In this document: positions 43,979 through 52,480 of the stretch, in pieces
Numbering within the stretch: the stretch's first letter is position 1
Layout: the number at the start of each line of letters is the position of its first letter
NCBI RefSeq assembly: GCF_031020795.1
Contig: NZ_JAVHJP010000001.1
Location: 124,001-188,000, forward strand
Origin: Hydrogenophaga pseudoflava
Lineage (GTDB): Bacteria > Pseudomonadota > Gammaproteobacteria > Burkholderiales > Burkholderiaceae_C
DNA: 64,000 nt
Direction: 5' to 3'
Made by a program: the position numbers and the translations under genes
The notes under the pieces: model-generated
The model's database searches: none
Seen by the model: only the letters and a program-made list of their open reading frames with translations
What the model was told of the DNA's origin: nothing

Positions 43979-44761
43979 ATGAACACCACCCTGCGCCACC
44001 TGACCCTGCCCACCTTCGCAGCACTGGCCCTGCTGTCCGCACCGCCCGCCCAGGCCATTGGCGGGCTCGCCGACGTCCAGGTGATCGACCGCGACAGCGG
44101 CGAAGCCCTGCCGGTCTACCGGCACCGGGGAGAACACTGGGTCGCCGGCCGGCCCGGCGCCCGCTACGCCGTCTCGGTGCGCAACGCGCAGCCTGGCCGC
44201 CTGATGGGCGTGGTCTCCGTCGACGGCATCAATGTGGTCTCGGGCCAGACCGCGGCCTGGCACCAGACCGGCTATGTGCTCGGCCCCTGGCAGCGCTACG
44301 ACATCACCGGCTGGCGCAAGACGGACCACGAGGTCGCGGCCTTCCACTTCACCGCTTTGCCGGCGTCCTACGCGGCACGCACCGGCCGCCCGGCCCATGT
44401 GGGCGTGATCGGTGTGGCGCTGTTTCGCGAGAGGGTCGAGGCGCCCGCGGTGGCTCCGCTCTCCGAACCGGGGGACGGGTCCTGGCGCGACCGGCTCGAG
44501 TCCGGTGCGGCCGAGCGCAGCGCGCCCCAGGCCGCCGCTGCGCCGAAGCTGGGCACCGGCCACGGTGAACGTGAACACGACCGCATCGGCCACACCACGT
44601 TCGAGCGCCGCGGCGACCGGCCCGACGAGCTGATCCGCATCCGCTACGACAGCCGCGAGAACCTGGTGGCGATGGGCGTCCTGCCGCCGGACGTGGTGCC
44701 CCACCGCCCGCAGCCCTTCCCCGGTTCGCGCTCGCCGCGCTACGTGCCCGACCCGGACTGA
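43979..44761 (+). CDS. Secreted protein of unknown family, paralogue A
   Basis: A 260-residue exported protein. The signal peptide is residues 1-25 (FAALALLSAPPAQA). The mature domain begins LADVQVIDRDSGEALPVY and holds GARYAVSV, VVSVDGINVVSGQTA, GYVLGPWQRYDITGWRK and SYAARTGRP...VGVIGVALFRER. A linker leads to LGTGHGEREHD and FERRGDRPDELIRI, then YDSRENL and the terminal YVPDPD. Paralogue B at 49287 has the same motif order. I recognise no family and do not assign a function. It ends 31 bp before an ECF sigma factor gene, the nearest clue to its role; the ribosome site is GGAG. Confidence 0.65.
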   Translation: MNTTLRHLTLPTFAALALLSAPPAQAIGGLADVQVIDRDSGEALPVYRHRGEHWVAGRPGARYAVSVRNAQPGRLMGVVSVDGINVVSGQTAAWHQTGYVLGPWQRYDITGWRKTDHEVAAFHFTALPASYAARTGRPAHVGVIGVALFRERVEAPAVAPLSEPGDGSWRDRLESGAAERSAPQAAAAPKLGTGHGEREHDRIGHTTFERRGDRPDELIRIRYDSRENLVAMGVLPPDVVPHRPQPFPGSRSPRYVPDPD

Positions 44762-44792
44762 AGCGCGCACGCCTCCACCCATAATCGCCCGC

Positions 44793-45368
44793 ATGACCGC
44801 GGCCGACACGCCTACCAACGAACAGCTCATGCAGGCCTACGCCCGCGGGGACATGCGCGCCTTTGAAACCCTGTACGACCGCCACGCCCTGCCGGTGTGG
44901 CGCTTCGTGCAGCGCAGCGTGCAGAACGCGGCGCTGGCCGACGACCTGGTGCAGGACGTCTGGTTCAGCGTGGTGCGCCATGCCTCGCAATACGAGCCGC
45001 GGGCGAAGTTCCGCACCTGGCTGTTCACCCTGGCGCACCACCGCGTGGTCGACCACTGGCGCACGCAGAAGAACCACACCAGCCTGGACGCCGAGAGCGA
45101 GGACGGCACCGCGCTGGCCGAGATGCTGGCTGCTGAATCCGGCTTCGGTCCCGAGCGGCGGCTTGATTCGCGCGAGCTGGCGCAAGCGCTGCTCGACGCG
45201 CTCGCGGCCCTGCCCGAGGTGCAGCGCGAAGCTTTCCTGCTGCAGGCCGAAGCCGGCATGAGCCTGGCCGAGATCGCGCAGACCACGGGCGTCAACATGG
45301 AAACCGCCAAGAGCCGCCTGCGGTATGCCCGCGCCCGCCTGCGCGAGACCCTGGAGGCCCACGCATGA
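44793..45368 (+). CDS. ECF RNA polymerase sigma factor
   Basis: Alternative sigma factor of 191 residues. Region 2 reads YDRHALPVWRFVQRSVQNAALADDLVQDVWFSVV and FRTWLFTLAHHRVVDHWR; region 4 reads LDALAALPEVQREAFLLQAEAGMSLAEIAQTTGVNMETAKSRLRYARARLRE. It directs RNA polymerase to a dedicated promoter set, often envelope stress or metal response. A CATAAT box at 44780-44785 sits only 7 bp before the ATG, so the transcript may be leaderless. It overlaps the next gene by 4 bp, which encodes its likely anti-sigma partner. Confidence 0.88.
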   Translation: MTAADTPTNEQLMQAYARGDMRAFETLYDRHALPVWRFVQRSVQNAALADDLVQDVWFSVVRHASQYEPRAKFRTWLFTLAHHRVVDHWRTQKNHTSLDAESEDGTALAEMLAAESGFGPERRLDSRELAQALLDALAALPEVQREAFLLQAEAGMSLAEIAQTTGVNMETAKSRLRYARARLRETLEAHA

Positions 45369-46279
45369 ACCGCCGCGACCACCTGCCACCGACGCCCGAC
45401 GACGCCCTGTTGCAGCGCTACCGCGAAGCCAACGAGCTCGACACCGCGCGGCCCGGCGCCGCGCTGCGCGAAAACGTGCTGGCCCACGCGCGTGCGGCCG
45501 CCGCCTCGCGCACCGACGCGATCCGCCCCGAAGTGCGGCCCGCGGCCAATGACAGTGTCTGGACCTGGCGAGCCCTGGGCGGCCTTGCGGTGATCGGCCT
45601 GGTCGGTCTGCTGGTGCTGCAATTCGACCACGGCAACTTGGAGGAGAAGGAGCTGGCGCTGGGCTCCGGCATCTCGCGGCCCGCCGCCGAAACAGCCGCC
45701 AGCAGCCCCCCGCCAGAGCCCGCTCCAGCGGCAGAACCGGCTCCACGGAAAGCCTCGCCGCAACGAAGCGAAGCACCTGCCCCTGCCCCCGCCTCCGATC
45801 CCCAAGCCCCGGACCGCATGGCCAAGGCCGAAGCGCCGGAAGGACCGGAGGCGCCCGCCCCAGCGGCCAAGTCCTTGACACCCCAGGCGCCCGCCCCCAT
45901 GCCCCGTGCAGCGCCCGCCTCACGTGCCGCCGCGCCCGCCACCGCCGACAGCGCGGCGTCCGCCGAAGGAGGGGTGATGCGGGAGCGGCGGGAGGTCACG
46001 ACCATCCGTCCCGAGCCCCTTTCTCCCATGTTCGCCGCCATCGCATCCGGTGACGCAAAAGCGGTGGATCAGCGGCTGGCCGAAGGTGCCGACCCGAACG
46101 AGCGCGACCCCGCCGGCCGCACGCCACTGATCGCGGCCGCGCGGACCGGCAACGAGGCGGTGGTGAAACGGCTGCTGGCCGCAGGCGCGGACCGCACCCT
46201 GCGCGACCGCGACGGGCTCAGCGCCGCGGACCACGCCGGACGCAACGGCTCCCCCGGGCTGCTGCCGCTGCTGCGCTGA
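45365..46279 (+). CDS. Single-pass membrane protein with ankyrin repeats, putative anti-sigma
   Basis: A 304-residue protein. Residues 1-60 (RDHLPPTPDDALLQRYREAN...) are cytoplasmic in style; a membrane helix at about 68-85 (LGGLAVIGLVGLLVLQF) follows. Residues 100-210 are an Ala/Pro/Glu-rich linker and the last ~85 residues hold ankyrin units (MFAAIASGDAKAVDQRLAEGADPNERDPAGRTPLIAAARTGN and so on). The ATGA overlap with the sigma gene and the single helix suggest an anti-sigma factor, but its N-terminus lacks the zinc-binding HxxxCxxC. Ankyrin repeats on such a protein are uncommon. Confidence 0.6.
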   Translation: MNRRDHLPPTPDDALLQRYREANELDTARPGAALRENVLAHARAAAASRTDAIRPEVRPAANDSVWTWRALGGLAVIGLVGLLVLQFDHGNLEEKELALGSGISRPAAETAASSPPPEPAPAAEPAPRKASPQRSEAPAPAPASDPQAPDRMAKAEAPEGPEAPAPAAKSLTPQAPAPMPRAAPASRAAAPATADSAASAEGGVMRERREVTTIRPEPLSPMFAAIASGDAKAVDQRLAEGADPNERDPAGRTPLIAAARTGNEAVVKRLLAAGADRTLRDRDGLSAADHAGRNGSPGLLPLLR

Positions 46280-46318
46280 GCCGGCCAGGCGGCGGACACA
46301 CCGTTCCTCCCGACGCGC

Positions 46319-47320
46319 TCAGCCCGCCGGCCGCACCGGCCTGGCCCACGAGCGCTGCCGCCGGACCTGGCGCGGCGTGGCCTCCATCAGCCGCAGCAAC
46401 ATCCGGCGCAAGGCGGTGGCGTCCTGGTAGCCCACGGCGGCCGCCACCTGCTCCACCGGCAGCCGCGTGTTCTCCAGCAGCGCCCGGGCGCGCCGAAGCC
46501 GCACGCTCTGGATCAGCGCCATGGGCGACCTGCCAGTGGCGCGCTGCACATGGCGGGCCAGCGTGCGGGTCGACATCGCCGCCTGCTCTGCCAGCATGGC
46601 CACGGTCACGGGTTCGGGCCAGCGCGCCTCGATCCGCTGCACGAGGCCGCTGACGAAGTCGTCGCCGGCCACCAAGGCCTGGGGCACCACGTAGGGCGAC
46701 TGTGCTGCACGCGCGTCGATCAGCAACACCCGGCCGACCCAGTCGGCCAGGGCATGGCCACCGTGTTCGCGCAGCAGGTGCAGCATCAGGTCGGTCTGCG
46801 CCAACGCCGCCCCGGCGGTGGCGACCGGGCCGTCCACGCACACCATGCGGTCGGCCTCCACCCGGCAGCCAGGAAAACGCTGTTGCAGCAGATGGGCCAG
46901 CCACCAGGTGGTCGTGGCGCGGCGCCCGTCCAGCACCCCAGCCAGCCCAAGCACGAACACCGAGAAACACGACGCCGCCACACGCCCGCCCGCGACCACG
47001 TGGCGGCGCACCGCAGCGGCCGCTGCCTGCACCAGCGGGTCGTCCAGGTGCTGTGCCAGTTGAGCGGTGTCCGCCAGGCGAAGGCCCGGCAGCACCCACA
47101 CCGAAGAGTCGGCGCCCGCCCGCCGCGGCAGAGGGCGGGTGTCCACGGTCAGCCCCATCGACAGCCGCACTGGGCCGCCCGCCGGCGACAGCACCCGCCA
47201 GGTCGGTGCAGGCACGCCGCAGCGCGGCGCCATCACCTGCGCCGCCGACAGCATGTCCAGCGTCACTGCCACACCGCTGGTCAGGCTCCCGGGCAACACG
47301 ATCAGATTGAAATCGGCCAT
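46319..47320 (-). CDS. GlxA-type AraC-family regulator with DJ-1/PfpI domain
   Basis: Regulator of 333 residues. The N-terminal half is a DJ-1/PfpI (class I amidotransferase-like) fold: VLPGSLTSGVAVTLDMLSAAQ, VWVLPGL, ASCFSVFVLGLAGVLDGRRATTTWWLAH. The C-terminal 100 residues are an AraC helix-turn-helix pair (VTVAMLAEQAAMSTRTLARHVQRATGRSPMALIQ, VAAAVGYQDATALRRMLLR). Known relatives control amino-compound or glycine-betaine metabolism. It is divergent from the DUF2834 gene; its target is unknown. Confidence 0.82.
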   Translation of the reverse strand: MADFNLIVLPGSLTSGVAVTLDMLSAAQVMAPRCGVPAPTWRVLSPAGGPVRLSMGLTVDTRPLPRRAGADSSVWVLPGLRLADTAQLAQHLDDPLVQAAAAAVRRHVVAGGRVAASCFSVFVLGLAGVLDGRRATTTWWLAHLLQQRFPGCRVEADRMVCVDGPVATAGAALAQTDLMLHLLREHGGHALADWVGRVLLIDARAAQSPYVVPQALVAGDDFVSGLVQRIEARWPEPVTVAMLAEQAAMSTRTLARHVQRATGRSPMALIQSVRLRRARALLENTRLPVEQVAAAVGYQDATALRRMLLRLMEATPRQVRRQRSWARPVRPAG

Positions 47321-47382
47321 GTCTCAAAACGCTTCAAAGATGTCATTCCGGACACTGTAAGACACGCCGCTCCACGGGTTCA

Positions 47383-47757
47383 ATGAACCCCATCGATTCA
47401 AGGAGCCCCCTCTTGAAACCCGCCTCTTCGACCGCCTCCTCCCGCGTCTATCTGGTCCTGGCACTGGCCGGGCTGGTGCTCACCTGGTTCTTCAACCTGC
47501 AATACTTCCTCTCGGGGGGCAGCGTGGCACCCGACCGCTTCTGGGCCGATGCCATGGCCAACCCGCTGACCCGCGCGATCACGCTCGACGTGTACCTGTC
47601 GGCGCTGGTGTTCGGGGTCTGGGTCTGGCGCGAAACGGCCACGGCCGGTCGCTGGCGGCCACTGGCCTGGGTGGCGCTGTGTTTCGGCATCGGGCTGGCC
47701 GTCGCCCTGCCGCTGTATCTGGCGCGCCGGGAACGCACCGCAGCGCCAAGGCCGTGA
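47383..47757 (+). CDS. DUF2834 family membrane protein
   Basis: A 124-residue inner-membrane protein with three hydrophobic helices (about 22-38, 60-85, 95-115) and the DUF2834 style: LVLTWFFNLQYFL, TRAITLDVYLSALVFGVWVW and LGIGLAVALPLYLARRE-like ending. The function is unknown. It diverges from the GlxA-type regulator across 62 bp and may be its target. Starts ATG at 47383 (MNPIDSRS). Confidence 0.78.
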   Translation: MNPIDSRSPLLKPASSTASSRVYLVLALAGLVLTWFFNLQYFLSGGSVAPDRFWADAMANPLTRAITLDVYLSALVFGVWVWRETATAGRWRPLAWVALCFGIGLAVALPLYLARRERTAAPRP

Positions 47758-47772
47758 ACGGGTCCGCAGGCC

Positions 47773-48756
47773 TCAGCGCGGTGCGACGCAGTTGAGCGGT
47801 GTCTTCGCCTGGCCTTTGGTGAGGTAGGCGATCAGGTTGTCGGCCGCCAGCATGGCCATGGCCATGCGCGTGGGCAACGTGGCGCTGGCGATGTGCGGCG
47901 TGAGCACCACGTTGGGCACGGTCAACAGCGCGGGGTTGACCTGTGGCTCGCCTTCGAACACGTCCAGCCCCGCCGCAGCAATGCGCTTCTCGCGCAGCGC
48001 CGCGACCAGCGCGTTTTCATCCACGATGCCGCCGCGGGCGATGTTGACCAGCGTCGCGGTCGGCTTCATCAGGGCGATTTCGGCCGCACCCACCGTGTGG
48101 TGCGCAGCCGGGGTGTAGGGCAGCACCAGCACCACGTGATCGGCCTGCGAGAACAGGTCCTCGCGCGAAACGTAGTGCGCGCCGCAGGCCGCTTCCTTGT
48201 CGGTATCGAGCCGTGAGCGGTTGTGGTAAATCACCCGCATGCCGAAGCCGTGGGCGCCGCGGCGGGCGATGGCCTGGCCGATGCGGCCCATGCCCAGGAT
48301 GCCCAGTGTGCTGCCGTGGATGTCGGCGCCAGCGAACAGGTCGAGCGACCACTGTTTCCAATGACCGGCGCGCAGGTAGTGTTCGCTCTCCGCAATACGC
48401 CGCGCGGTCGCCATCAGCAGCGCGAAACCGAAGTCGGCCGTGGTCTCGGTGAGCACGTCGGGCGCGTTGGTGGCCTGCACGCCGGCCGCCGTCATCGCGT
48501 CCAGATCGAAGTTGTTGTAGCCCACCGCGAGGTTGGCCACGATCTTCAGCTGCGGGCAGGCCGCCAGCAGCGCCGCGTCGATGCGCTCGCTGCCGGAGGT
48601 CAGCACCCCGTCCTTGCCCTGCAGGCGCTCGATGAACTCGGCCGGGGACCAGACCACGCCATGCGGTGTGGTCTCGACCTCGAAATGCCCGCGCAGGCGC
48701 TCCACCACCTCGGGGAACACCGCGCGCGCGATCAGGATGGTGGGGCGCTGGTTCAT
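47773..48756 (-). CDS. D-2-hydroxyacid dehydrogenase (GhrB-like)
   Basis: NAD(P)-dependent reductase of 2-keto acids such as glyoxylate or hydroxypyruvate, 327 residues. The cofactor motif GMGRIGQAIARRGAHG (about 150) is intact, as are the substrate arginine in NIARGGIVDENALV, the glutamate in GLDVFEGEP and the base histidine in LTPHIASATLPTR. The start is ATG at 48756 (MNQRPTILIAR). It is 8 bp downstream of the FKBP gene on the same strand. Substrate preference is not readable from sequence. Confidence 0.87.
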   Translation of the reverse strand: MNQRPTILIARAVFPEVVERLRGHFEVETTPHGVVWSPAEFIERLQGKDGVLTSGSERIDAALLAACPQLKIVANLAVGYNNFDLDAMTAAGVQATNAPDVLTETTADFGFALLMATARRIAESEHYLRAGHWKQWSLDLFAGADIHGSTLGILGMGRIGQAIARRGAHGFGMRVIYHNRSRLDTDKEAACGAHYVSREDLFSQADHVVLVLPYTPAAHHTVGAAEIALMKPTATLVNIARGGIVDENALVAALREKRIAAAGLDVFEGEPQVNPALLTVPNVVLTPHIASATLPTRMAMAMLAADNLIAYLTKGQAKTPLNCVAPR

Positions 48757-48764
48757 GCGCGTGC

Positions 48765-49112
48765 TCAGACCGCCAGCAGATCGACTTCGAACAGCAGGGT
48801 GGCGTTGGGCGGAATCACGCCGCCAGCACCGCGCGCGCCATAACCCAGCGCGGCCGGGATCACCAGGCGGCGCGTGCCGCCGACGGCCATGCCCTGCACG
48901 CCTTCGTCCCAGCCCTTGATCACATGGCCGGCGCCGAGCGGAAATTCGAAGGGCTGGCCGCGGTCCTTGCTGGAGTCGAACTTGGCGCCCTGCACGCCGT
49001 CGTTGTAGAGCCAGCCGGTGTAGTGCACCTGCACACGGCGGCCGGCCTGGGCGACCTCGCCGTTGCCGACGGTGGTGTCTTCGTACTGCAGGCCGCTGGG
49101 GGTGGTGATCAT
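48765..49112 (-). CDS. FKBP-type peptidyl-prolyl isomerase
   Basis: Proline cis-trans isomerase of 115 residues. It shows the single FKBP domain: GLQYEDTTVGNG, VQVHYTGWLYN, KFDSSKDRGQPFEFPLGAGHVIKGWDEGVQGMAVGG and RRLVIPAALGYGARGAGGVIPPNATLLFEVDLL. No signal peptide is present, so it acts in the cytoplasm. It is the usual betaproteobacterial minimal FKBP. Probably cotranscribed with the hydroxyacid dehydrogenase immediately downstream. The ribosome site is GAGGA. Confidence 0.9.
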   Translation of the reverse strand: MITTPSGLQYEDTTVGNGEVAQAGRRVQVHYTGWLYNDGVQGAKFDSSKDRGQPFEFPLGAGHVIKGWDEGVQGMAVGGTRRLVIPAALGYGARGAGGVIPPNATLLFEVDLLAV

Positions 49113-49286
49113 GGTGTGTCCTCGGGTTGAAAAAAACGGAAGGCCGATTATTCCAGCCCCGCACCGCCCCGGCGCTGGCACCACTTCAAACACCTGTTTA
49201 CACAGGCTTTGCACGGCATGGGGCAAACGTTGACGCGGCGGCGGTGTACTGCAGTCCTCGCAACCACCGGTCCCAGGAGACCCACG

Positions 49287-50102
49287 ATGACCACCTCCAT
49301 CCCCCTGCTTTCCCGCCGCCTGGCGCTGGGCGCCCTTGCCGGCTCGGTCCTGCTCACCGCGTTGCCGGCCATGGCCGAGGGACGCCTGACCGACGTGCGG
49401 GTGGTCGACCGCGACCGCGACGCGGTGCTGCCGGTCTACCGTTTCCGCGGCGAGCTCTGGGTGGCGGGCGAACCCGGCGCCCGCTATGCCATCGAACTGC
49501 TCAACGACAGCCGCGAGCGTCTGCTCAACGTGGTGTCGGTGGACGGGGTGAACGTGATCACCGGCGAGACCGCCGACTTCGACCAGGCCGGCTACGTGCT
49601 GGAACCCATGCAGCGCTACGACGTGGCGGGCTGGCGCAAGAGCAAGCGCGAGATCGCGGCCTTCGAGTTCACGCGCCACTCTCGCTCCTACGCCGCGCGC
49701 ACCGGGCGGCCGGACGACGTGGGCGTGATCGGCGTCGCGGTGTTCCGCGAGCGCGAGGCCTTCCATCTGCCGCGCCCGCCGCTGCCGCCCTTCCCGCCGT
49801 TCGACCGCAGCGAGCCCCGCTCGGGCAGCAAGTCCAGCCCGCAGCTGCAGGAACGTTCGCATGGCAGCGCCCAGGCGGGACCTCAGCTGGGCACCGGCCA
49901 TGGGGACCGTGAACGCGACCGCGTCGGCGAGACCGACTTCGAGCGCCGCAGCAGCCGGCCGGACGAGGTCATCCGCATCCGATACGACAGCCGTGAGAAC
50001 CTCATCGCGCTCGGCGTGATCCCTCCGGAGCGCCGCCGCTGGCGCGACCGGCCCAGCGCCTTCCCGGGCGCGAACCGGGGGTATGTGCCGGACCCCTATT
50101 GA
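49287..50102 (+). CDS. Secreted protein of unknown family, paralogue B
   Basis: A 271-residue exported protein, closely similar to the one at 43979. It has a signal peptide (LALGALAGSVLLTALPAMAE), then LTDVRVVDRDRDAVLPVYRF, LNVVSVDGVNVITGETADF, QAGYVLEPMQRYDVAGWRK, SYAARTGRP...GVIGVAVFRERE, a Pro-rich linker (PRPPLPPFPPF), LGTGHGDRERD, FERRSSRPDEVIRI, YDSRENL and final YVPDPY. All blocks are shared with paralogue A; the linkers differ. The ATG at 49287 follows AGGAGA. Neighbouring genes offer no functional clue; function is unknown. Confidence 0.65.
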   Translation: MTTSIPLLSRRLALGALAGSVLLTALPAMAEGRLTDVRVVDRDRDAVLPVYRFRGELWVAGEPGARYAIELLNDSRERLLNVVSVDGVNVITGETADFDQAGYVLEPMQRYDVAGWRKSKREIAAFEFTRHSRSYAARTGRPDDVGVIGVAVFREREAFHLPRPPLPPFPPFDRSEPRSGSKSSPQLQERSHGSAQAGPQLGTGHGDRERDRVGETDFERRSSRPDEVIRIRYDSRENLIALGVIPPERRRWRDRPSAFPGANRGYVPDPY

Positions 50103-50106
50103 CCCT

Positions 50107-50835
50107 TCACTCCAGCCAGTGCGTGAAGCTTGCCACCGGCTCGCGGGGTGTGACGAACCCGTTCACCTTGTCGGCCGGGTCGGCGTAGCCCAGTGCCATG
50201 CCGCAGACCAGCATCTCGTTGTCGCCCGCGCCGATGTGCGGCAGGATGATCTTCGCGAAGCCGTTCCAGGCCGCCTGCGGGCAGGTGTGCAGGCCGTGGC
50301 CGCGCGCGGCGACCATGAGGTTCTGCAGGAACATGCCGTAGTCCACCAGCGAACCGCGGCCCATGACCCTGTCCAGCGTGAACATCAGGCCCACCGGTGC
50401 GTCGAAGAACCTGAAGTTGCGCTGGTGCTGGGCGTGCATTTTGTCCTTGTCGCCCTTGGTGATGCCCAGCAGGCCATACAGGCTCCAGCCGTTCTCGCGC
50501 CGGCGGTCGATGTAGGGGCTGACCCACTGCGTCGGGTAGTAGTCGTATTCCTCTCGATACTGCTCGGCCAGCGACGGGTCGGCGCGCAGGGCGTCGTGCG
50601 CGGCGCAGCATTTCTCCACCAGACCGTCTCGGCTGGCGCCTTGCAGCACATAAACCTTCCAAGGCTGGGTGTTGGTGCCCGACGGCGCGCGAGAGGCCAC
50701 CTCCAGCAGGTGCTCCAGCGTGGCGCGCGGCACAGGCTGGGGCAGGAAGGCGCGCGCCGACATGCGGCTGGTGATGGCGGCATCGACGCTGGCGGCATCG
50801 ATCACCGGAGAGGCGGCAGGCGGGTTGTGGCTCAT
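50107..50835 (-). CDS. Nitroreductase-family flavoenzyme
   Basis: FMN-dependent oxidoreductase of 242 residues. The N-terminal FMN-binding segment SRMSARAFLPQPVPRATLEHLL and RAPSGTNTQPWKVYVL are typical, as is the GMALGYADPAD segment near the C-terminus. Natural substrates of this subgroup (quinones, nitroaromatics, enoates) vary and are not indicated. The gene is preceded by a dyad and a CATAAT box shared with the SDR at 55.4 kb, implying one regulator for both. The ribosome site AGGAGA fits the start at 50835. Confidence 0.82.
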   Translation of the reverse strand: MSHNPPAASPVIDAASVDAAITSRMSARAFLPQPVPRATLEHLLEVASRAPSGTNTQPWKVYVLQGASRDGLVEKCCAAHDALRADPSLAEQYREEYDYYPTQWVSPYIDRRRENGWSLYGLLGITKGDKDKMHAQHQRNFRFFDAPVGLMFTLDRVMGRGSLVDYGMFLQNLMVAARGHGLHTCPQAAWNGFAKIILPHIGAGDNEMLVCGMALGYADPADKVNGFVTPREPVASFTHWLE

Positions 50836-50850
50836 GATGTCTCCTGTATG

Positions 50851-50870
50851 TGACGTTTACGTCAACGTCA
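50851..50870 (-). promoter_or_regulatory. LiuR-type operator at the nitroreductase gene
   Basis: A 20-bp dyad: TGACGTT / ACGT / AACGTCA separated by single variable bases. Reading toward the nitroreductase it follows a CATAAT -10-like box, so a bound repressor would sit at the transcription start. The same arrangement occurs at 55421-55442. It resembles sites of the MerR-type regulator LiuR. Confidence 0.65.
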
Positions 50871-50907
50871 ATTATGGCAAGCGGTGCCGCCCTGCGTTGG
50901 CCGGCGG

Positions 50908-51360
50908 TCAGATGAGGGTTTGCAGGGTGGCCTTGAGTTTCTCGGGCAAGGGGACGGGCCGGCGGGTTTCGCGGTCCACGTACACATGGATGAAGTGGCC
51001 ACAGGCCGCTGCCTTCGGCTCGCCTTGGGCGAACAGACCGACCTCGTAGCGCACGCTGGAACTGCCCAGGTGCGCCACCCGCAGACCGGCTTCGATGGTC
51101 TGCGGAAAAGCCAGCGGCGCGAAGTAGTTGCACTGGGTCTCGATCACCAGCCCGATCACGCCACCGGCATGGATGTCCAGCGCGCCCTGCTCGATCAGCC
51201 AGGCGTTGACCGCGGTGTCGAACCAGCTGTAGTAGACGACGTTGTTGACATGGCCGTAGACGTCGTTGTCCATCCAGCGCGTGCCGATGGCGCGGAACAC
51301 GCGGTAGTGATCGCGCGGCAGGGCCTGGGGACGTGGAGCGGGGGTGGCGGCAGCGTTCAT
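50908..51360 (-). CDS. Acyl-CoA thioesterase, 4HBT hotdog type
   Basis: Hydrolyses an acyl-CoA or aryl-CoA thioester; 150 residues. The hotdog signature [29 protein letters not shown] carries the catalytic aspartate and the buried Asn-Asn pair, and [25 protein letters not shown] is the second strand block. Start at 51360 ([11 protein letters not shown]). It is close to the histone-deacetylase-like gene upstream on the same strand (26 bp), so the two may be cotranscribed. Substrate unknown. Confidence 0.83.
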   Translation of the reverse strand: MNAAATPAPRPQALPRDHYRVFRAIGTRWMDNDVYGHVNNVVYYSWFDTAVNAWLIEQGALDIHAGGVIGLVIETQCNYFAPLAFPQTIEAGLRVAHLGSSSVRYEVGLFAQGEPKAAACGHFIHVYVDRETRRPVPLPEKLKATLQTLI

Positions 51361-51386
51361 GGCGGCGGATTCTGCCTGCGCGGCCT

Positions 51387-52355
51387 TCAGGCGGCTGTCG
51401 CCGCCGCGCGTTCCCCATCCCGGGCGGCCGCCGCCCAGCGGTCGTGGTACCCGAGTGCCACCCGGTAAGTGTTCATCTGCACCTGCACCGTGGCCTCCAT
51501 GTCGGTGCCGTAGCCGCCGGCCATGGCAAAGGCCAGCGGCAGGCGGCGCTGCCAGGCCCAGTCCATCACCCGCCGGTCGCGCGCCTCCAGCCCGTCGAAC
51601 GTGAGCTTCAACCGTCCGAGGCGGTCTCCTTCGTGCGGGTCGGCTCCGGCCAGGTAAATGACAAGACCCGGGTCGAAGCGGTGTGCCAGTTCGTCCAGCG
51701 CACGCTCCAGCGCCTCCAGGTAGGCGGCATCGCCGGTGCCGTCGGGCAGCTCCACGTCCAGGTCGCTCGGCTCCTTGCGGAACGGGAAGTTCTTTTCGCC
51801 GTGCAGCGAGAGCGTGAACACCGAGTCGTCGCTGGCAAAGATGCGCGCCGTGCCGTTGCCCTGGTGCACATCGAGATCGATGATGGACACTTTCAATGGC
51901 CCGCGCGCCCGGTGCTGCCGCGCGTGTTCGGCCTGCATCAGGCGTGCGGCCACGGCGGCGTCGTTGAACACGCAGAAGCCACTGCCCTTGTCGGCGTAGG
52001 AATGGTGCGTGCCACCTGCGATGTTGGCGGCCAGGCCTTCGCCCGACATCGCGGCGCGGCAGGCCTGGATGGTGGCACCGACCGAGCGCCGCGCTCGCTC
52101 GGCCATGGCGGGGCTCCAGGGAAAGCCGATCTCGCGCTGGGCGGCGGCGCTCAGCGTGCCGGTCTGGACCGCCTGGATGTAGGCCGGCGTGTGCACCAGC
52201 GCCAGTTCGCCGTCGCTGGCCGGCAGGGCCTGGCCCAGCCGGATCTGCGGGCACTCGGCCGCCAGCCGCTCGCGCAGGCGCCCGTACTTGGCCATGGGAA
52301 ACCGGTGCCCCACGGGCAGCGGCAGGATGAAATGGTCGGCGTAGAAGACGTGCAC
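51387..52355 (-). CDS. Histone-deacetylase-family amidohydrolase
   Basis: Zinc amidohydrolase of the HDAC/acetylpolyamine type, 322 residues. Motifs are [25 protein letters not shown] (charge-relay histidines), [13 protein letters not shown] (zinc aspartate and histidine) and [12 protein letters not shown] with the second zinc aspartate. The likely start is the GTG at 52355 ([23 protein letters not shown]), the usual family N-terminus; a longer frame reaches 52415. No ribosome site is strong. It is divergent from the phasin gene across 229 bp with two PhaR-like sites. The substrate (acetylated polyamine, acetoin or other) is unknown. Confidence 0.8.
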   Translation of the reverse strand: MHVFYADHFILPLPVGHRFPMAKYGRLRERLAAECPQIRLGQALPASDGELALVHTPAYIQAVQTGTLSAAAQREIGFPWSPAMAERARRSVGATIQACRAAMSGEGLAANIAGGTHHSYADKGSGFCVFNDAAVAARLMQAEHARQHRARGPLKVSIIDLDVHQGNGTARIFASDDSVFTLSLHGEKNFPFRKEPSDLDVELPDGTGDAAYLEALERALDELAHRFDPGLVIYLAGADPHEGDRLGRLKLTFDGLEARDRRVMDWAWQRRLPLAFAMAGGYGTDMEATVQVQMNTYRVALGYHDRWAAAARDGERAAATAA

Positions 52356-52420
52356 GGCGCATTGTGGCCGGAGCAAGAAATCCAGCCGTGGCAGACCGGT
52401 TTTAGAAAACCGCATCTAGA

Positions 52421-52436
52421 TTGCTGCAGCGCAACA
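52421..52436. promoter_or_regulatory. PhaR-like operator 1
   Basis: TTGCTGCAGCGCAACA, an imperfect TGC-rich dyad 9 bp upstream of the phasin -35 hexamer. It resembles the TGC-rich palindromes bound by PhaR, the repressor of phasin genes. A second site lies 60 bp downstream. Confidence 0.5.
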
Positions 52437-52444
52437 AAAAACCC

Positions 52445-52472
52445 TTGCGCCCGCCCGGCCAGTCTCTATAAT
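52445..52472 (+). promoter_or_regulatory. Phasin promoter
   Basis: A perfect TATAAT at 52467-52472 with TTGCGC 16 bp upstream (52445-52450), reading toward the phasin gene. It sits between the two PhaR-like sites, the layout of a repressed promoter. Confidence 0.65.
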
Positions 52473-52480
52473 TCAAGTCA

